From Robiginitalea myxolifaciens (GTDB lineage: Bacteria; Bacteroidota; Bacteroidia; Flavobacteriales; Flavobacteriaceae), in the NCBI RefSeq assembly GCF_900115205.1, contig NZ_FOYQ01000001.1:396450-460449 (forward strand): a stretch of DNA of 64,000 nt, in the 5' to 3' direction. The notes beneath the pieces are model-generated. The model was not told the DNA's origin and ran no database searches. It worked only from the letters and a program-made list of their open reading frames with translations. The position numbers were made by a program, and so were the translations under genes. This document shows, in pieces, positions 17,778 through 25,002 of the stretch; the first letter of the stretch is position 1; each line of letters opens with the position of its first letter.

Positions 17778-18392
17778 ATGGGATTTCTGGATTTTCTTTT
17801 TGGCGGGGGGAACAAAAAAAAGCGTTCCAAAGAAACCGTTCAAACACGAGGTGAGCACATGCCCGACCTCAAGATTCCAGTCGACGAAAAGTTTACCATA
17901 CAGTTCAAGAAAAATGGCGGTAAGTTTATTTACTGCGATTCCCTCGACGAGGTCCATGAAGCCTTTGGAAACATCCTGAAAGAAAACCAGTGGGAATCCT
18001 TGGATTTCTATTGTTTGAACGATGCCCTGCGGGAGCGCTTTTCCTCCTTTGGCACCCGATTTACCGAAATGTTGTCCAAGGCCAACATACTTTTGACCAC
18101 CTGCGAACACCTGGTTGCTCAAAACGGTTCCATCCTGGTCACTTCCAACCAAATTCGCGAAATCAAACTTACGGAGTTGCCCGACAACATTATTGTAATG
18201 GCCACAACCAGCCAGTTGATCGAGTCTATCGGGGAAGGTCTGAAGCTTATCAAGAAAAAATACAAAGGCCAGATCCCCACCAATATAACCACCCTTAAAC
18301 ACTTTCAGCCAACCCAGGAAAATGCGAAGGACTTCCTAACCTACGGAAGTAGCTCCAAGCATCTTTATTTGTTGCTGCTGGAGGATTTATAA
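17778..18392 (+). CDS. LUD domain (LutC/YkgG-like) protein
   Basis: 204 residues from the ATG at 17778, which follows the ftsH stop by 10 bases; a longer reading would overlap ftsH by over 100 bases. The segments ANILLTTCEHLVAQNGSILVTS and LPDNIIVMATTSQLIESIGEGL match the LUD domain, known from the LutC subunit of lactate oxidation. There are no lutA/lutB partners nearby and the protein is fixed in the ftsH-cdsA interval, as in many flavobacteria, so lactate use is not implied. A basic N-terminal stretch GGGNKKKRSKE is specific to this version. Function is unknown. Confidence 0.75.
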   Translation: MGFLDFLFGGGNKKKRSKETVQTRGEHMPDLKIPVDEKFTIQFKKNGGKFIYCDSLDEVHEAFGNILKENQWESLDFYCLNDALRERFSSFGTRFTEMLSKANILLTTCEHLVAQNGSILVTSNQIREIKLTELPDNIIVMATTSQLIESIGEGLKLIKKKYKGQIPTNITTLKHFQPTQENAKDFLTYGSSSKHLYLLLLEDL

Positions 18393-18394
18393 CC

Positions 18395-19198
18395 ATGAGC
18401 GAAGTCCTCAGACGCCTTATAACGGGAGCGGTATACGTACTGCTCTTACTCTCGGCTATCTTTCTGAGTTCAGATGCCTTTGACTTCCTCTTTATGGTTT
18501 TTGGCCTCGCCTGCCTCTATGAGTTTAAGCGTTTGGTACGCCTGAGGGGCTATTATATTTTTATCGCTTACCTCACCCTGTGGTGGATATTTATTCACCT
18601 GACCCGAGAACCGCGATTAATCCAATTCCTCCTGCTGCTAACCCTAAGCGTCAACTTTGGACTGATTGTATTCCTGTTCGAAAAAAAGAAAAGGAGCTTT
18701 ACCCACGTCCAGCAGTTTTTCATCGCCCTGTTTTACCTGGGTGGGGGATGTATTTTTTTAACAATGATCCCTTACAAAGACGATGTTTTTGCCAAATACC
18801 TCATCATGGGTATTTTTCTGATTATTTGGGCAAACGATTCTTTCGCGTACCTTGTGGGGAAATACCTTGGCAAACGGAAATTATTCCCCTCGGTTTCCCC
18901 GAAGAAAACCATAGAGGGAGCTGCCGGAGGACTTGTATTTGCACTGATTACTGCATACTTTCTGGGGCAGTGGGCCCCGGTGCTAAGATCCAGCGAATGG
19001 ATGGCACTGGCCATAGTACTGGTGAGTACGGGTACCCTGGGGGACCTGATCGAATCCAAGTTCAAACGGATGTCCGGGGTTAAGGACAGTGGAGCCATAC
19101 TTCCCGGTCACGGAGGCATGTTAGACCGACTGGACAGCCTGGTTTTCGCCGCTCCCTTTGCCTATTTGACCTTAATTGCACTGAGCTATGTTTCATAA
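18395..19198 (+). CDS. cdsA: Phosphatidate cytidylyltransferase
   Basis: Makes CDP-diacylglycerol from phosphatidate and CTP in the inner membrane. 267 residues with about seven to eight hydrophobic spans. The family signature is complete near the C-terminus: GTLGDLIESKFKR followed by GVKDSGAILPGHGGMLDRLDS, carrying the metal-binding Asp residues. It begins two bases after the LUD gene and overlaps psd by 11 bases, so the two steps that bracket phosphatidylserine synthesis are translated together. Confidence 0.95.
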   Translation: MSEVLRRLITGAVYVLLLLSAIFLSSDAFDFLFMVFGLACLYEFKRLVRLRGYYIFIAYLTLWWIFIHLTREPRLIQFLLLLTLSVNFGLIVFLFEKKKRSFTHVQQFFIALFYLGGGCIFLTMIPYKDDVFAKYLIMGIFLIIWANDSFAYLVGKYLGKRKLFPSVSPKKTIEGAAGGLVFALITAYFLGQWAPVLRSSEWMALAIVLVSTGTLGDLIESKFKRMSGVKDSGAILPGHGGMLDRLDSLVFAAPFAYLTLIALSYVS

Positions 19199-19859
19199 GG
19201 AAGGACAAAAAATAATCCTGATTAGTTTTCTGCTTACCGCAGGGGTAGCCCTGGCCGCTCACTTCTATGTAGAAACGGAGTTGCTCCGGATTCTGCTTCA
19301 AGTTGCGGCTTTAATTTTCCTGGTGCTCATCCTGCAATTTTTCCGGAATCCCAGGCGGCTTGTAAATCCGGTTTTTGACCAAATCCTTTCCCCGGTAGAT
19401 GGAAAGGTGGTGGTCATTGAAGAGGTCGAAGAAAAAGAGTATTTCAAAGATCGACGGCTACAGGTTTCCATTTTTATGTCTCCGATAAACGTACACGTAA
19501 CCCGTTATCCGATTAGCGGGGTGGTTACGTATTCCAAATACCATCCGGGAAAATATCTCGTGGCCTGGCATCCGAAATCCAGCGAAGAGAATGAACGCAC
19601 TACCGTGGTTATCCGCACTCCTAAATTCGGGGAAGTCATGTACCGGCAAATTGCAGGGGCACTGGCGCGAAGAATTGTAAACTACGCCGAGGAAGGCGAT
19701 CAGGTAAATCAGGGAGAAGACGCCGGATTTATTAAATTTGGTTCTCGGGTAGATTTACTCTTGCCGCTGAATAGCCAAATCGCAGTTCAGTTGAAGCAAA
19801 AAGCAAAGGGGGCTAAAACCTGTATCGCTCACCTCCCCGATTCAATGGATGAAAGCTGA
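19188..19859 (+). CDS. psd: Phosphatidylserine decarboxylase
   Basis: Converts phosphatidylserine to phosphatidylethanolamine. 223 residues is the short form of the family. There are one or two N-terminal membrane spans (about 9-50), then the decarboxylase domain. The proenzyme is expected to cleave itself between Gly185 and Ser186 in FGSRVD, forming the pyruvoyl group; conserved SPVDGKV and FMSPINVHV are present. The ATG lies inside the end of cdsA and the stop inside the start of the ACBP gene, so translation is tightly coupled. The phosphatidylserine synthase gene is not in this window. Confidence 0.94.
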   Translation: MFHKEGQKIILISFLLTAGVALAAHFYVETELLRILLQVAALIFLVLILQFFRNPRRLVNPVFDQILSPVDGKVVVIEEVEEKEYFKDRRLQVSIFMSPINVHVTRYPISGVVTYSKYHPGKYLVAWHPKSSEENERTTVVIRTPKFGEVMYRQIAGALARRIVNYAEEGDQVNQGEDAGFIKFGSRVDLLLPLNSQIAVQLKQKAKGAKTCIAHLPDSMDES

Positions 19860-20109
19860 AGACCTGCATAGCGAATTTGAAAAAGCCGTGGCTCGGGTCA
19901 ATAACTACCTCGAACCGCTTCCTGCCGATTTGCTCCTTAAGCTGTACGCCTACTACAAAATTGCCAACCGGAATTTTTCCAATCCCGGTAGTAAAACCCC
20001 TTTGATCAATGCTTTTAAGGCCAACGCCTTGATCCAGGCCCAGGAAATGAGCCAGGAGGAAGCGATGCGCGCCTATGTAGACCTGGTAACCCGGGAACTA
20101 CCCAAGTAG
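19849..20109 (+). CDS. Acyl-CoA-binding protein
   Basis: An 86-residue four-helix ACBP. FEKAVARVNNYLEPLPADLLLKLYAYYKIA matches helix 1 and the Tyr-rich acyl-CoA pocket, and a late NALIQAQEMSQEEAMRAYVDLV matches the last helices. Such proteins buffer long-chain acyl-CoA in the cytosol. The 11-base overlap with psd places it at the end of the phospholipid operon, in keeping with feeding acyl chains to lipid synthesis. It converges with the creatininase gene across two bases, leaving no room for a terminator. Confidence 0.88.
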   Translation: MKAEDLHSEFEKAVARVNNYLEPLPADLLLKLYAYYKIANRNFSNPGSKTPLINAFKANALIQAQEMSQEEAMRAYVDLVTRELPK

Positions 20110-20111
20110 GC

Positions 20112-20876
20112 TTATCGCGCGTAGAGATCGTTTGGATCGGCCTTGCTGAATTCCAGAATAAATGCTCCCAACTGCTCCTGTAATGCCTTGCGAATGGCGT
20201 CTCCTGTGGCAGCCGTAGCTTCGGAAGGATCCCCTACGCCAGTATCCACAGTAGCCTGAGACCATTTGCGTTCCATCCAGGCCCAATCCGAAGAAAAAGC
20301 TCCGATTTTCAATGGAAAGGACTCCCCGCTGCCCCAGTCTTCGCGACCGAGAACCAGTTCCGGACGAATACTCAACATGAGGCTGGTTTCAATAGCATCT
20401 GCGTGATCGCCTTTTGCAATGACATAGGCTTCACGGTCCAGGGCTTTAAACCAATTGGTCATACAGATGAGCATCTTCGGATAGCGCAAACCCAATTCGC
20501 GGAGTAAGGGTTTGAAGTTATTTCCCCCATGGCTATTGAACACGATTAGTTTATGCAACCCTTGTCGGTTAAGGGTTGCCGTTAAATCATCGAGGATGGC
20601 CAGTTGGGTGGAAGGGTTCAGATTCATATCGAGGTAGATATCGGACTGACCGGTATTTACCCCGTAGGGAATAGTAGGAAGAACAACTGCCTTTGCCCCG
20701 CGCTCCCAGGCATAAGCTGCAGCTTCTGCGGCGAGGGTGTCGGCCTCAAAATTATCCGTTCCATAAGGCAGGTGAAAGTTATGCGCTTCTGTGGCACCCC
20801 AGGGGAGAATAGCGACCTCGAAGCGATCGTCCTTTAAGGATTTCCAATTGTTCTCCGCCAGGATATAAGGTCTCAT
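20112..20876 (-). CDS. Creatininase-family amidohydrolase
   Basis: 254 residues from the ATG at 20876; a longer frame would run back through the desaturase stop. Metal ligands typical of the family are visible: Glu and His in PWGATEAHNFHLPYGTDN, and His in FNSHGGNNFK, plus a late ETSLMLSIRPELV. Members hydrolyse cyclic amides (creatinine) or act on deaza-purine, mycofactocin or FAPy compounds, so the substrate is open. Two bases separate it from the upstream desaturase gene, marking a common transcript with it and the LRR lipoprotein. Confidence 0.85.
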   Translation of the reverse strand: MRPYILAENNWKSLKDDRFEVAILPWGATEAHNFHLPYGTDNFEADTLAAEAAAYAWERGAKAVVLPTIPYGVNTGQSDIYLDMNLNPSTQLAILDDLTATLNRQGLHKLIVFNSHGGNNFKPLLRELGLRYPKMLICMTNWFKALDREAYVIAKGDHADAIETSLMLSIRPELVLGREDWGSGESFPLKIGAFSSDWAWMERKWSQATVDTGVGDPSEATAATGDAIRKALQEQLGAFILEFSKADPNDLYAR

Positions 20877-20878
20877 AC

Positions 20879-22156
20879 TTAACTGGTTCTGACTGTGGAT
20901 CCGCTCTGGGTAGGAAGCGCTTGCAACCGGCCAAAATACACACCACCAAGCAGGGAAATCAGGCAATAGGCCAGGCCAATTCCGAGGATGGATTCAAGCG
21001 GCTCCATTCCCCCTAACAAATGCCGGCCCCACAATAAGAGCCAGATTCCGAGTAACGCCCTTCCCGTTTCAATCCATACGCCATAGGGTGCGCCATCCAT
21101 CAGGCTGGTATACCCGTAAACCGCAAGGGTTGCTAAGAGCCCCAGGGCCAGAAGACCTGGATTGCCCAGGGCGCCATAGTGATAAAACATAAAGATCAAC
21201 AAGGCCAAAGTCGCCAGTAGTTGAAAGATCACATAATAGCGGAATAAGCGGGTGGAAGTGGTTCGGTATTTCTTGAAATCGTAAACATTTTCGATGGCAG
21301 TTCGCGGAAAACGCTCCACCACATCGGCAGGCCGCCACCCCGTTGGCATAAACCAAATCCTCATTTTATCCCACCAACTACGTGCATGCCAGGCATCCTG
21401 CAGGAGTCGCCACAGGTGCTGGAAATTAATGTACAAAGGATTCCAGGTCGCAGCAGGTTTGAGTACTCCGTATTGGGGAGGCTCTTCTTCGAGTTCCTCC
21501 TGAAAAGTCCCGAACATACGATCCCAGATACAGAGTATTTGCCCCAGGTTTTTATCGATGTAAATCGGGTTAATCGCATGGTGTACCCGATGCTGGGAAG
21601 GGGTGACAATTATATACTCCAACCAGCCGAGTTTCCCGATATGCTGGGTATGGTACCAAAACTGACCAAAAAGGTGGATGGGGGCAATAATCGCTATAAC
21701 CTGTTCAGGCACCCCAAGCAGGGCAGCCGGGATCAGGAAAAGGGGGAAATATCCGATTACGTTGGAAATCGATTGCCGCAGGGCACAGGCCAGGTTGAAT
21801 TCCTCACTGCTGTGGTGGATTACATGCTGGTTCCAGAAGATATTTACCCGATGACTGAGCCGGTGGTTCCAGTATCCCGCAAAATCAATAACCAAAAAGG
21901 CAGACAACCACACCAACCAGGTAGCCTTCAATTCTATTAAGGCCAGATTCTCCACTAAATAAGGGTAGCTCACCAGCACCAAAACCAGACCCAGGGAATC
22001 CTTGATTATATTGGTAAGGCCTGAACTAATACTGCTCACCGTATCCATTACGCGGTAGGTCTGCTTTCCGGTGAAATGACCGTAGCCCATCTCCAGCAGC
22101 ATCAAGACCATGAAGAAGGGAATCGCGTATAAGAGTGCGGTGGCGTAAGCTTCCAT
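20879..22156 (-). CDS. Sterol desaturase / fatty acid hydroxylase family membrane enzyme
   Basis: 425 residues. The di-iron His boxes are complete: HRLSH (98-102), HVIHH (111-115) and HRVHH (189-193), with further His between them (HLFGQFWYHTQH). Three to four spans precede and surround them, and a 150-residue C-terminal region with about four more spans follows. This long form resembles alkylglycerol monooxygenase-like proteins more than short carotenoid hydroxylases. It uses O2 to hydroxylate a lipid in the membrane; the lipid is not known. Start and stop each abut neighbours (one-base overlap upstream, two-base gap downstream). Confidence 0.85.
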   Translation of the reverse strand: MEAYATALLYAIPFFMVLMLLEMGYGHFTGKQTYRVMDTVSSISSGLTNIIKDSLGLVLVLVSYPYLVENLALIELKATWLVWLSAFLVIDFAGYWNHRLSHRVNIFWNQHVIHHSSEEFNLACALRQSISNVIGYFPLFLIPAALLGVPEQVIAIIAPIHLFGQFWYHTQHIGKLGWLEYIIVTPSQHRVHHAINPIYIDKNLGQILCIWDRMFGTFQEELEEEPPQYGVLKPAATWNPLYINFQHLWRLLQDAWHARSWWDKMRIWFMPTGWRPADVVERFPRTAIENVYDFKKYRTTSTRLFRYYVIFQLLATLALLIFMFYHYGALGNPGLLALGLLATLAVYGYTSLMDGAPYGVWIETGRALLGIWLLLWGRHLLGGMEPLESILGIGLAYCLISLLGGVYFGRLQALPTQSGSTVRTS

Positions 22157-22800
22157 TAGTTACAATCCTCGGCGTAATTATCTGTTTCGTCTTTGGTCCA
22201 GTTGGCCGGAATGGCCTGTAGTTGCACGGAACTTACCTGAACGCAGCTCAAAGGGTTCCCCTCGACGGCCAGGGTATTGAGGTCCGGAGCTCCGGAAACA
22301 TCCAGACTGCTGATATTATTGTTGGCCAGCGTAAGGAGTTGAAATTCGGGATAAGCAGCAATATCCAGACTATTCATCTGATTGTTATCCAGTCCCAGTT
22401 TTTCGAAATCCGGATTAGTCCCGAGATTGATGGAGCTGATCTGATTATTCTCTGCCCAAACAAAAAGCAGATTGGTGTTGTTTCTTAGATCCAGGCTGCT
22501 CAGCGCATTGTTGCGAACCGACAAATTAACAAGGGCTTGAAAATCTGCAATACCCCCGAGGTTCTCAATCCCCAAACCATCCAGGTTAAGATCGGTTAAA
22601 AAATCAATCGCCCCGGTTCGCACAGAACCATCCAGCGCATCGTCAAATCCCTGGTCTATCAGGGCCTGCTCAAATGCCGGGTCGGTAATTGTTGTGCGCG
22701 CCACCTGCATTTCTGGTTCGTCATTGGACTCCGAGTCGGTGCTACACCCTGCCAGGACTGCCAAAAGCAGCACTTTGAACAGGTTTTTCCTTAAATACAT
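22156..22800 (-). CDS. Leucine-rich repeat lipoprotein
   Basis: 214 residues. A lipoprotein signal ends at LAGC with Cys19. A short linker and the segment DPAFEQALIDQGFDD precede about six LRR units of 20-22 residues (Leu-x-x-Leu-x-Leu-x-x-Asn pattern, e.g. LLTLANNNISSLDVSG), capped by a C-terminal Cys pair (SCVQV and EDCN). This is a common flavobacterial surface lipoprotein type used for protein contacts. Unusually it is the first gene of a transcript with a lipid-oxidising enzyme and an amidohydrolase; its stop overlaps the desaturase ATG by one base. Confidence 0.87.
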   Translation of the reverse strand: MYLRKNLFKVLLLAVLAGCSTDSESNDEPEMQVARTTITDPAFEQALIDQGFDDALDGSVRTGAIDFLTDLNLDGLGIENLGGIADFQALVNLSVRNNALSSLDLRNNTNLLFVWAENNQISSINLGTNPDFEKLGLDNNQMNSLDIAAYPEFQLLTLANNNISSLDVSGAPDLNTLAVEGNPLSCVQVSSVQLQAIPANWTKDETDNYAEDCN

Positions 22801-22856
22801 GTTATAAAATTTAAAGCGGCAGGTTGTTAGCTTTGTGTGCTAAGTTACGGAAAAGC

Positions 22857-23564
22857 TCAGGCTTCTCTGGGAACGTGAAAAATAAATCCCTGCCCGTGAA
22901 CATTCTCAATACGCAGGGCAGGGTCGTTTGCCAGGTATTTACGCAGGCGGGTAATGAATACGTTCAGGCTTTTGCGATTAAAGTAATCATTGCGCCCCCA
23001 GAGCTCTTTGAGGATGTCTTCGTGCCGGCTCAGCCGGTTTGGCCGCGCGGCCAGGAAACGCAAAAGTTCATTTTCCCGTTTGGTCAGGATTTGCTGTTCC
23101 CCTTTAAACTCAAGGCTTTGGTTTTGCGCATCGTAATTGTAGCCCCCAAGCGACATAACATCGCCTTGTGGCGAGGCTTGCGTACGGGTATCCAGACGCA
23201 TTAACAGGGCTTCGATACGGACCACCAACTCTTCCTCGTCTATTGGCTTTTTTAAGTAATCCACTGCCCCAACTGCAAAGCCTTTGAGCACATCGATTTT
23301 CATGGAACGTGCGGTGAGGAAAAGGAAAGGTAAGCCCGGATGTTCCTTGTGGATTTTTTCGCCCAGGGTAAAGCCGTCCATCCCCGGCATCATCACATCG
23401 AGGATTACCAGGTCAAAAGCGCGCGCTTTGAGTAAGGGTAGAACTTCCTGTGAATCCTGTATCCAGCGAACTTCAAAGCCCTTCATCCCCAGGTATTCCT
23501 TCAGCAGGTAGCCGAGGGAGGCGTCATCTTCTACCAAAACAATATTATAGGGTTGCTCAGCCAT
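22857..23564 (-). CDS. OmpR-family response regulator
   Basis: 235 residues. REC domain (about 6-120) with the acidic VEDD pocket, phospho-acceptor Asp56 in LVILDVMMPGMDGF and the Lys of LKKPID; winged-helix DNA-binding domain (about 135-233) with KRENELLRFLA and the recognition region KSLNVFITRLRKYL. It is encoded after, and overlaps by 8 bases, the histidine kinase gene, so they are a cognate pair. Target genes are not evident; no repeat suited to an OmpR-type site was seen upstream of the pair. Confidence 0.94.
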   Translation of the reverse strand: MAEQPYNIVLVEDDASLGYLLKEYLGMKGFEVRWIQDSQEVLPLLKARAFDLVILDVMMPGMDGFTLGEKIHKEHPGLPFLFLTARSMKIDVLKGFAVGAVDYLKKPIDEEELVVRIEALLMRLDTRTQASPQGDVMSLGGYNYDAQNQSLEFKGEQQILTKRENELLRFLAARPNRLSRHEDILKELWGRNDYFNRKSLNVFITRLRKYLANDPALRIENVHGQGFIFHVPREA

Positions 23565-24828
23565 GATCCGATAATCTTAAATGTACGGAAAATACAGTCC
23601 CTTCACCGGGAGTGCTTTCTACTGCTATACGCCCCCTGTGGCGCTGGACCACGGTCTTTACGTAGCTCAAACCAAGTCCATAGCCCCGTACTCCTTGAAC
23701 ATCGCCCTGAGGTGCCCGGTAGTATTTCTTAAAAATGCGCGCCTGCACGGTTTTAGGAATGCCCAGCCCCGAGTCGCGAACCTGAATTTCCAGTTCCTTA
23801 CCGCTGACGGTTGCCCGCAGCGTTACCGGATTGCCTTCCCCGTATTTGCGGGCATTATCCAGGAGATTGCGCAACGCATTCTCCAAATGGAACTCCGATC
23901 CTTCGAACGGGAGGGGTTCCGAAGGAATTTCCCAAGTAAACGAAATATCTTCCAGGGAAACCTGGGAAGAAAATTCCCCGCAGACCCGTTCCAGCACGGG
24001 ACGTATGTCCATGGACTTCAGGACCACAGGGGTTGCACCGCGTTCCAGACTTCCCAGTTCGAGTACCTTTTCGATATGGGTAGACAGGCGGGAGCTTTCC
24101 TCCAAAATCTTGTCGGTCAGGTGTTTCTGATCTTCCGGCTCCTGTTCCTTCAGAATTTTTGCTGCCAGGCGAATGGAGAATACCGGTGTGCGTAATTCGT
24201 GCGTCAGGTTATTGATGAATTCCTGGGTAGTGGTAATCGTGCGTTCTTGCCAATAGTAGGTACGAAGCCCCCAAATAACCGCCACAAATATCCCGATCAA
24301 AAACAGCAGTGTGGGCAGGGTAAGTCCGTTGAGCTGAGTGAGAAAATAGCGATTCAGGTCTTCGAATTGCAGCTGTAAAATAATGCGCTGACCCACGGTG
24401 TTGGGCAAATACCCTTCGACAACTATGGGATAGACAAAGCGGGAGGACTCTTCTTTATTTTGGGTTTCCGGGTTCAGGTAATAACTGCTGTCTCGAGTGA
24501 TCAGCGCATAGCTGAAATCGGCATCGATTTCATTATCTACCAGTTTCTCGCGCAGGAAGTCCTCCAGAAAGAAACGGGAGGCATCGCCCATATGATCCAG
24601 TCCGGTATTGAAACGGGTGCTGTCCTGTTCCAACATGCCGGCAAGCAGATAGGTAAGTTGGTTGCGATTGTACAGACCCGCCCGGATATCGTCGCCGGCT
24701 GCAGCCACTTTGCGTGAGAACTGAACCCCGGCCAGATTCAGGCCAATACGCAGGTACTGATACTGTACAACAGCGAGTCCCGCCAGGGAAATGGCAAATA
24801 GCGCAATAAAGAGAACCCGCTTTTTCAA
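23557..24828 (-). CDS. Transmembrane sensor histidine kinase
   Basis: 423 residues. A first membrane span (about 5-24), a sensor region outside the membrane (25-170), a second span (about 172-190), then HisKA with phospho-acceptor His210 in NLTHELRTP, and HATPase with LRNLLDNARKY, VRDSGLGIP and GYGLGLSYVK. The sensor region has no recognised fold. It forms a two-component pair with the overlapping OmpR regulator downstream. Confidence 0.93.
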   Translation of the reverse strand: MKKRVLFIALFAISLAGLAVVQYQYLRIGLNLAGVQFSRKVAAAGDDIRAGLYNRNQLTYLLAGMLEQDSTRFNTGLDHMGDASRFFLEDFLREKLVDNEIDADFSYALITRDSSYYLNPETQNKEESSRFVYPIVVEGYLPNTVGQRIILQLQFEDLNRYFLTQLNGLTLPTLLFLIGIFVAVIWGLRTYYWQERTITTTQEFINNLTHELRTPVFSIRLAAKILKEQEPEDQKHLTDKILEESSRLSTHIEKVLELGSLERGATPVVLKSMDIRPVLERVCGEFSSQVSLEDISFTWEIPSEPLPFEGSEFHLENALRNLLDNARKYGEGNPVTLRATVSGKELEIQVRDSGLGIPKTVQARIFKKYYRAPQGDVQGVRGYGLGLSYVKTVVQRHRGRIAVESTPGEGTVFSVHLRLSDHG

Positions 24829-24891
24829 AACAATTAATCTTTCATTAATCCTTTTAACTCCGGACTAACCTTAACCACAGGAGTCTTAGAT

Positions 24892-24899
24892 TATCTTTG
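24892..24899 (+). promoter_or_regulatory. -7 box upstream of an orphan plus-strand hairpin
   Basis: TATCTTTG is an exact TAnnTTTG on the plus strand in a gap where both flanking genes are on the minus strand. With the strong hairpin at 24942-24984 it would define an RNA of about 80 bases. Confidence 0.35.
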
Positions 24900-24941
24900 A
24901 AGTGATCAAAGGTAGTATTTAGAAAGAAGATTTAGTTAATT

Positions 24942-24984
24942 CACAAGCGAGAGCGCCGGCATCCAGCCGGCGTTTTCGTTTGTG
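24942..24984 (+). terminator. 19-bp plus-strand RNA hairpin, possible end of a small RNA
   Basis: Arms 24942-24960 and 24966-24984 pair over 19 positions without a gap around a five-base ATCCA loop; three pairs are G-U and only form in plus-strand RNA. The 3' arm contains two T-rich runs but no long U-tract after the stem. Read from the minus strand those three positions are A-C mismatches and there is no U-tract, so it is a poor terminator for the minus-strand genes around it. Confidence 0.6.
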
Positions 24985-25002
24985 TACAAAAGGATTGCGC
25001 TT

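Noticed and set aside
24942..24984. Terminator of valS
   Set aside because: On the minus strand the stem loses three pairs and has no T-tract after it; geometry fits the plus strand.
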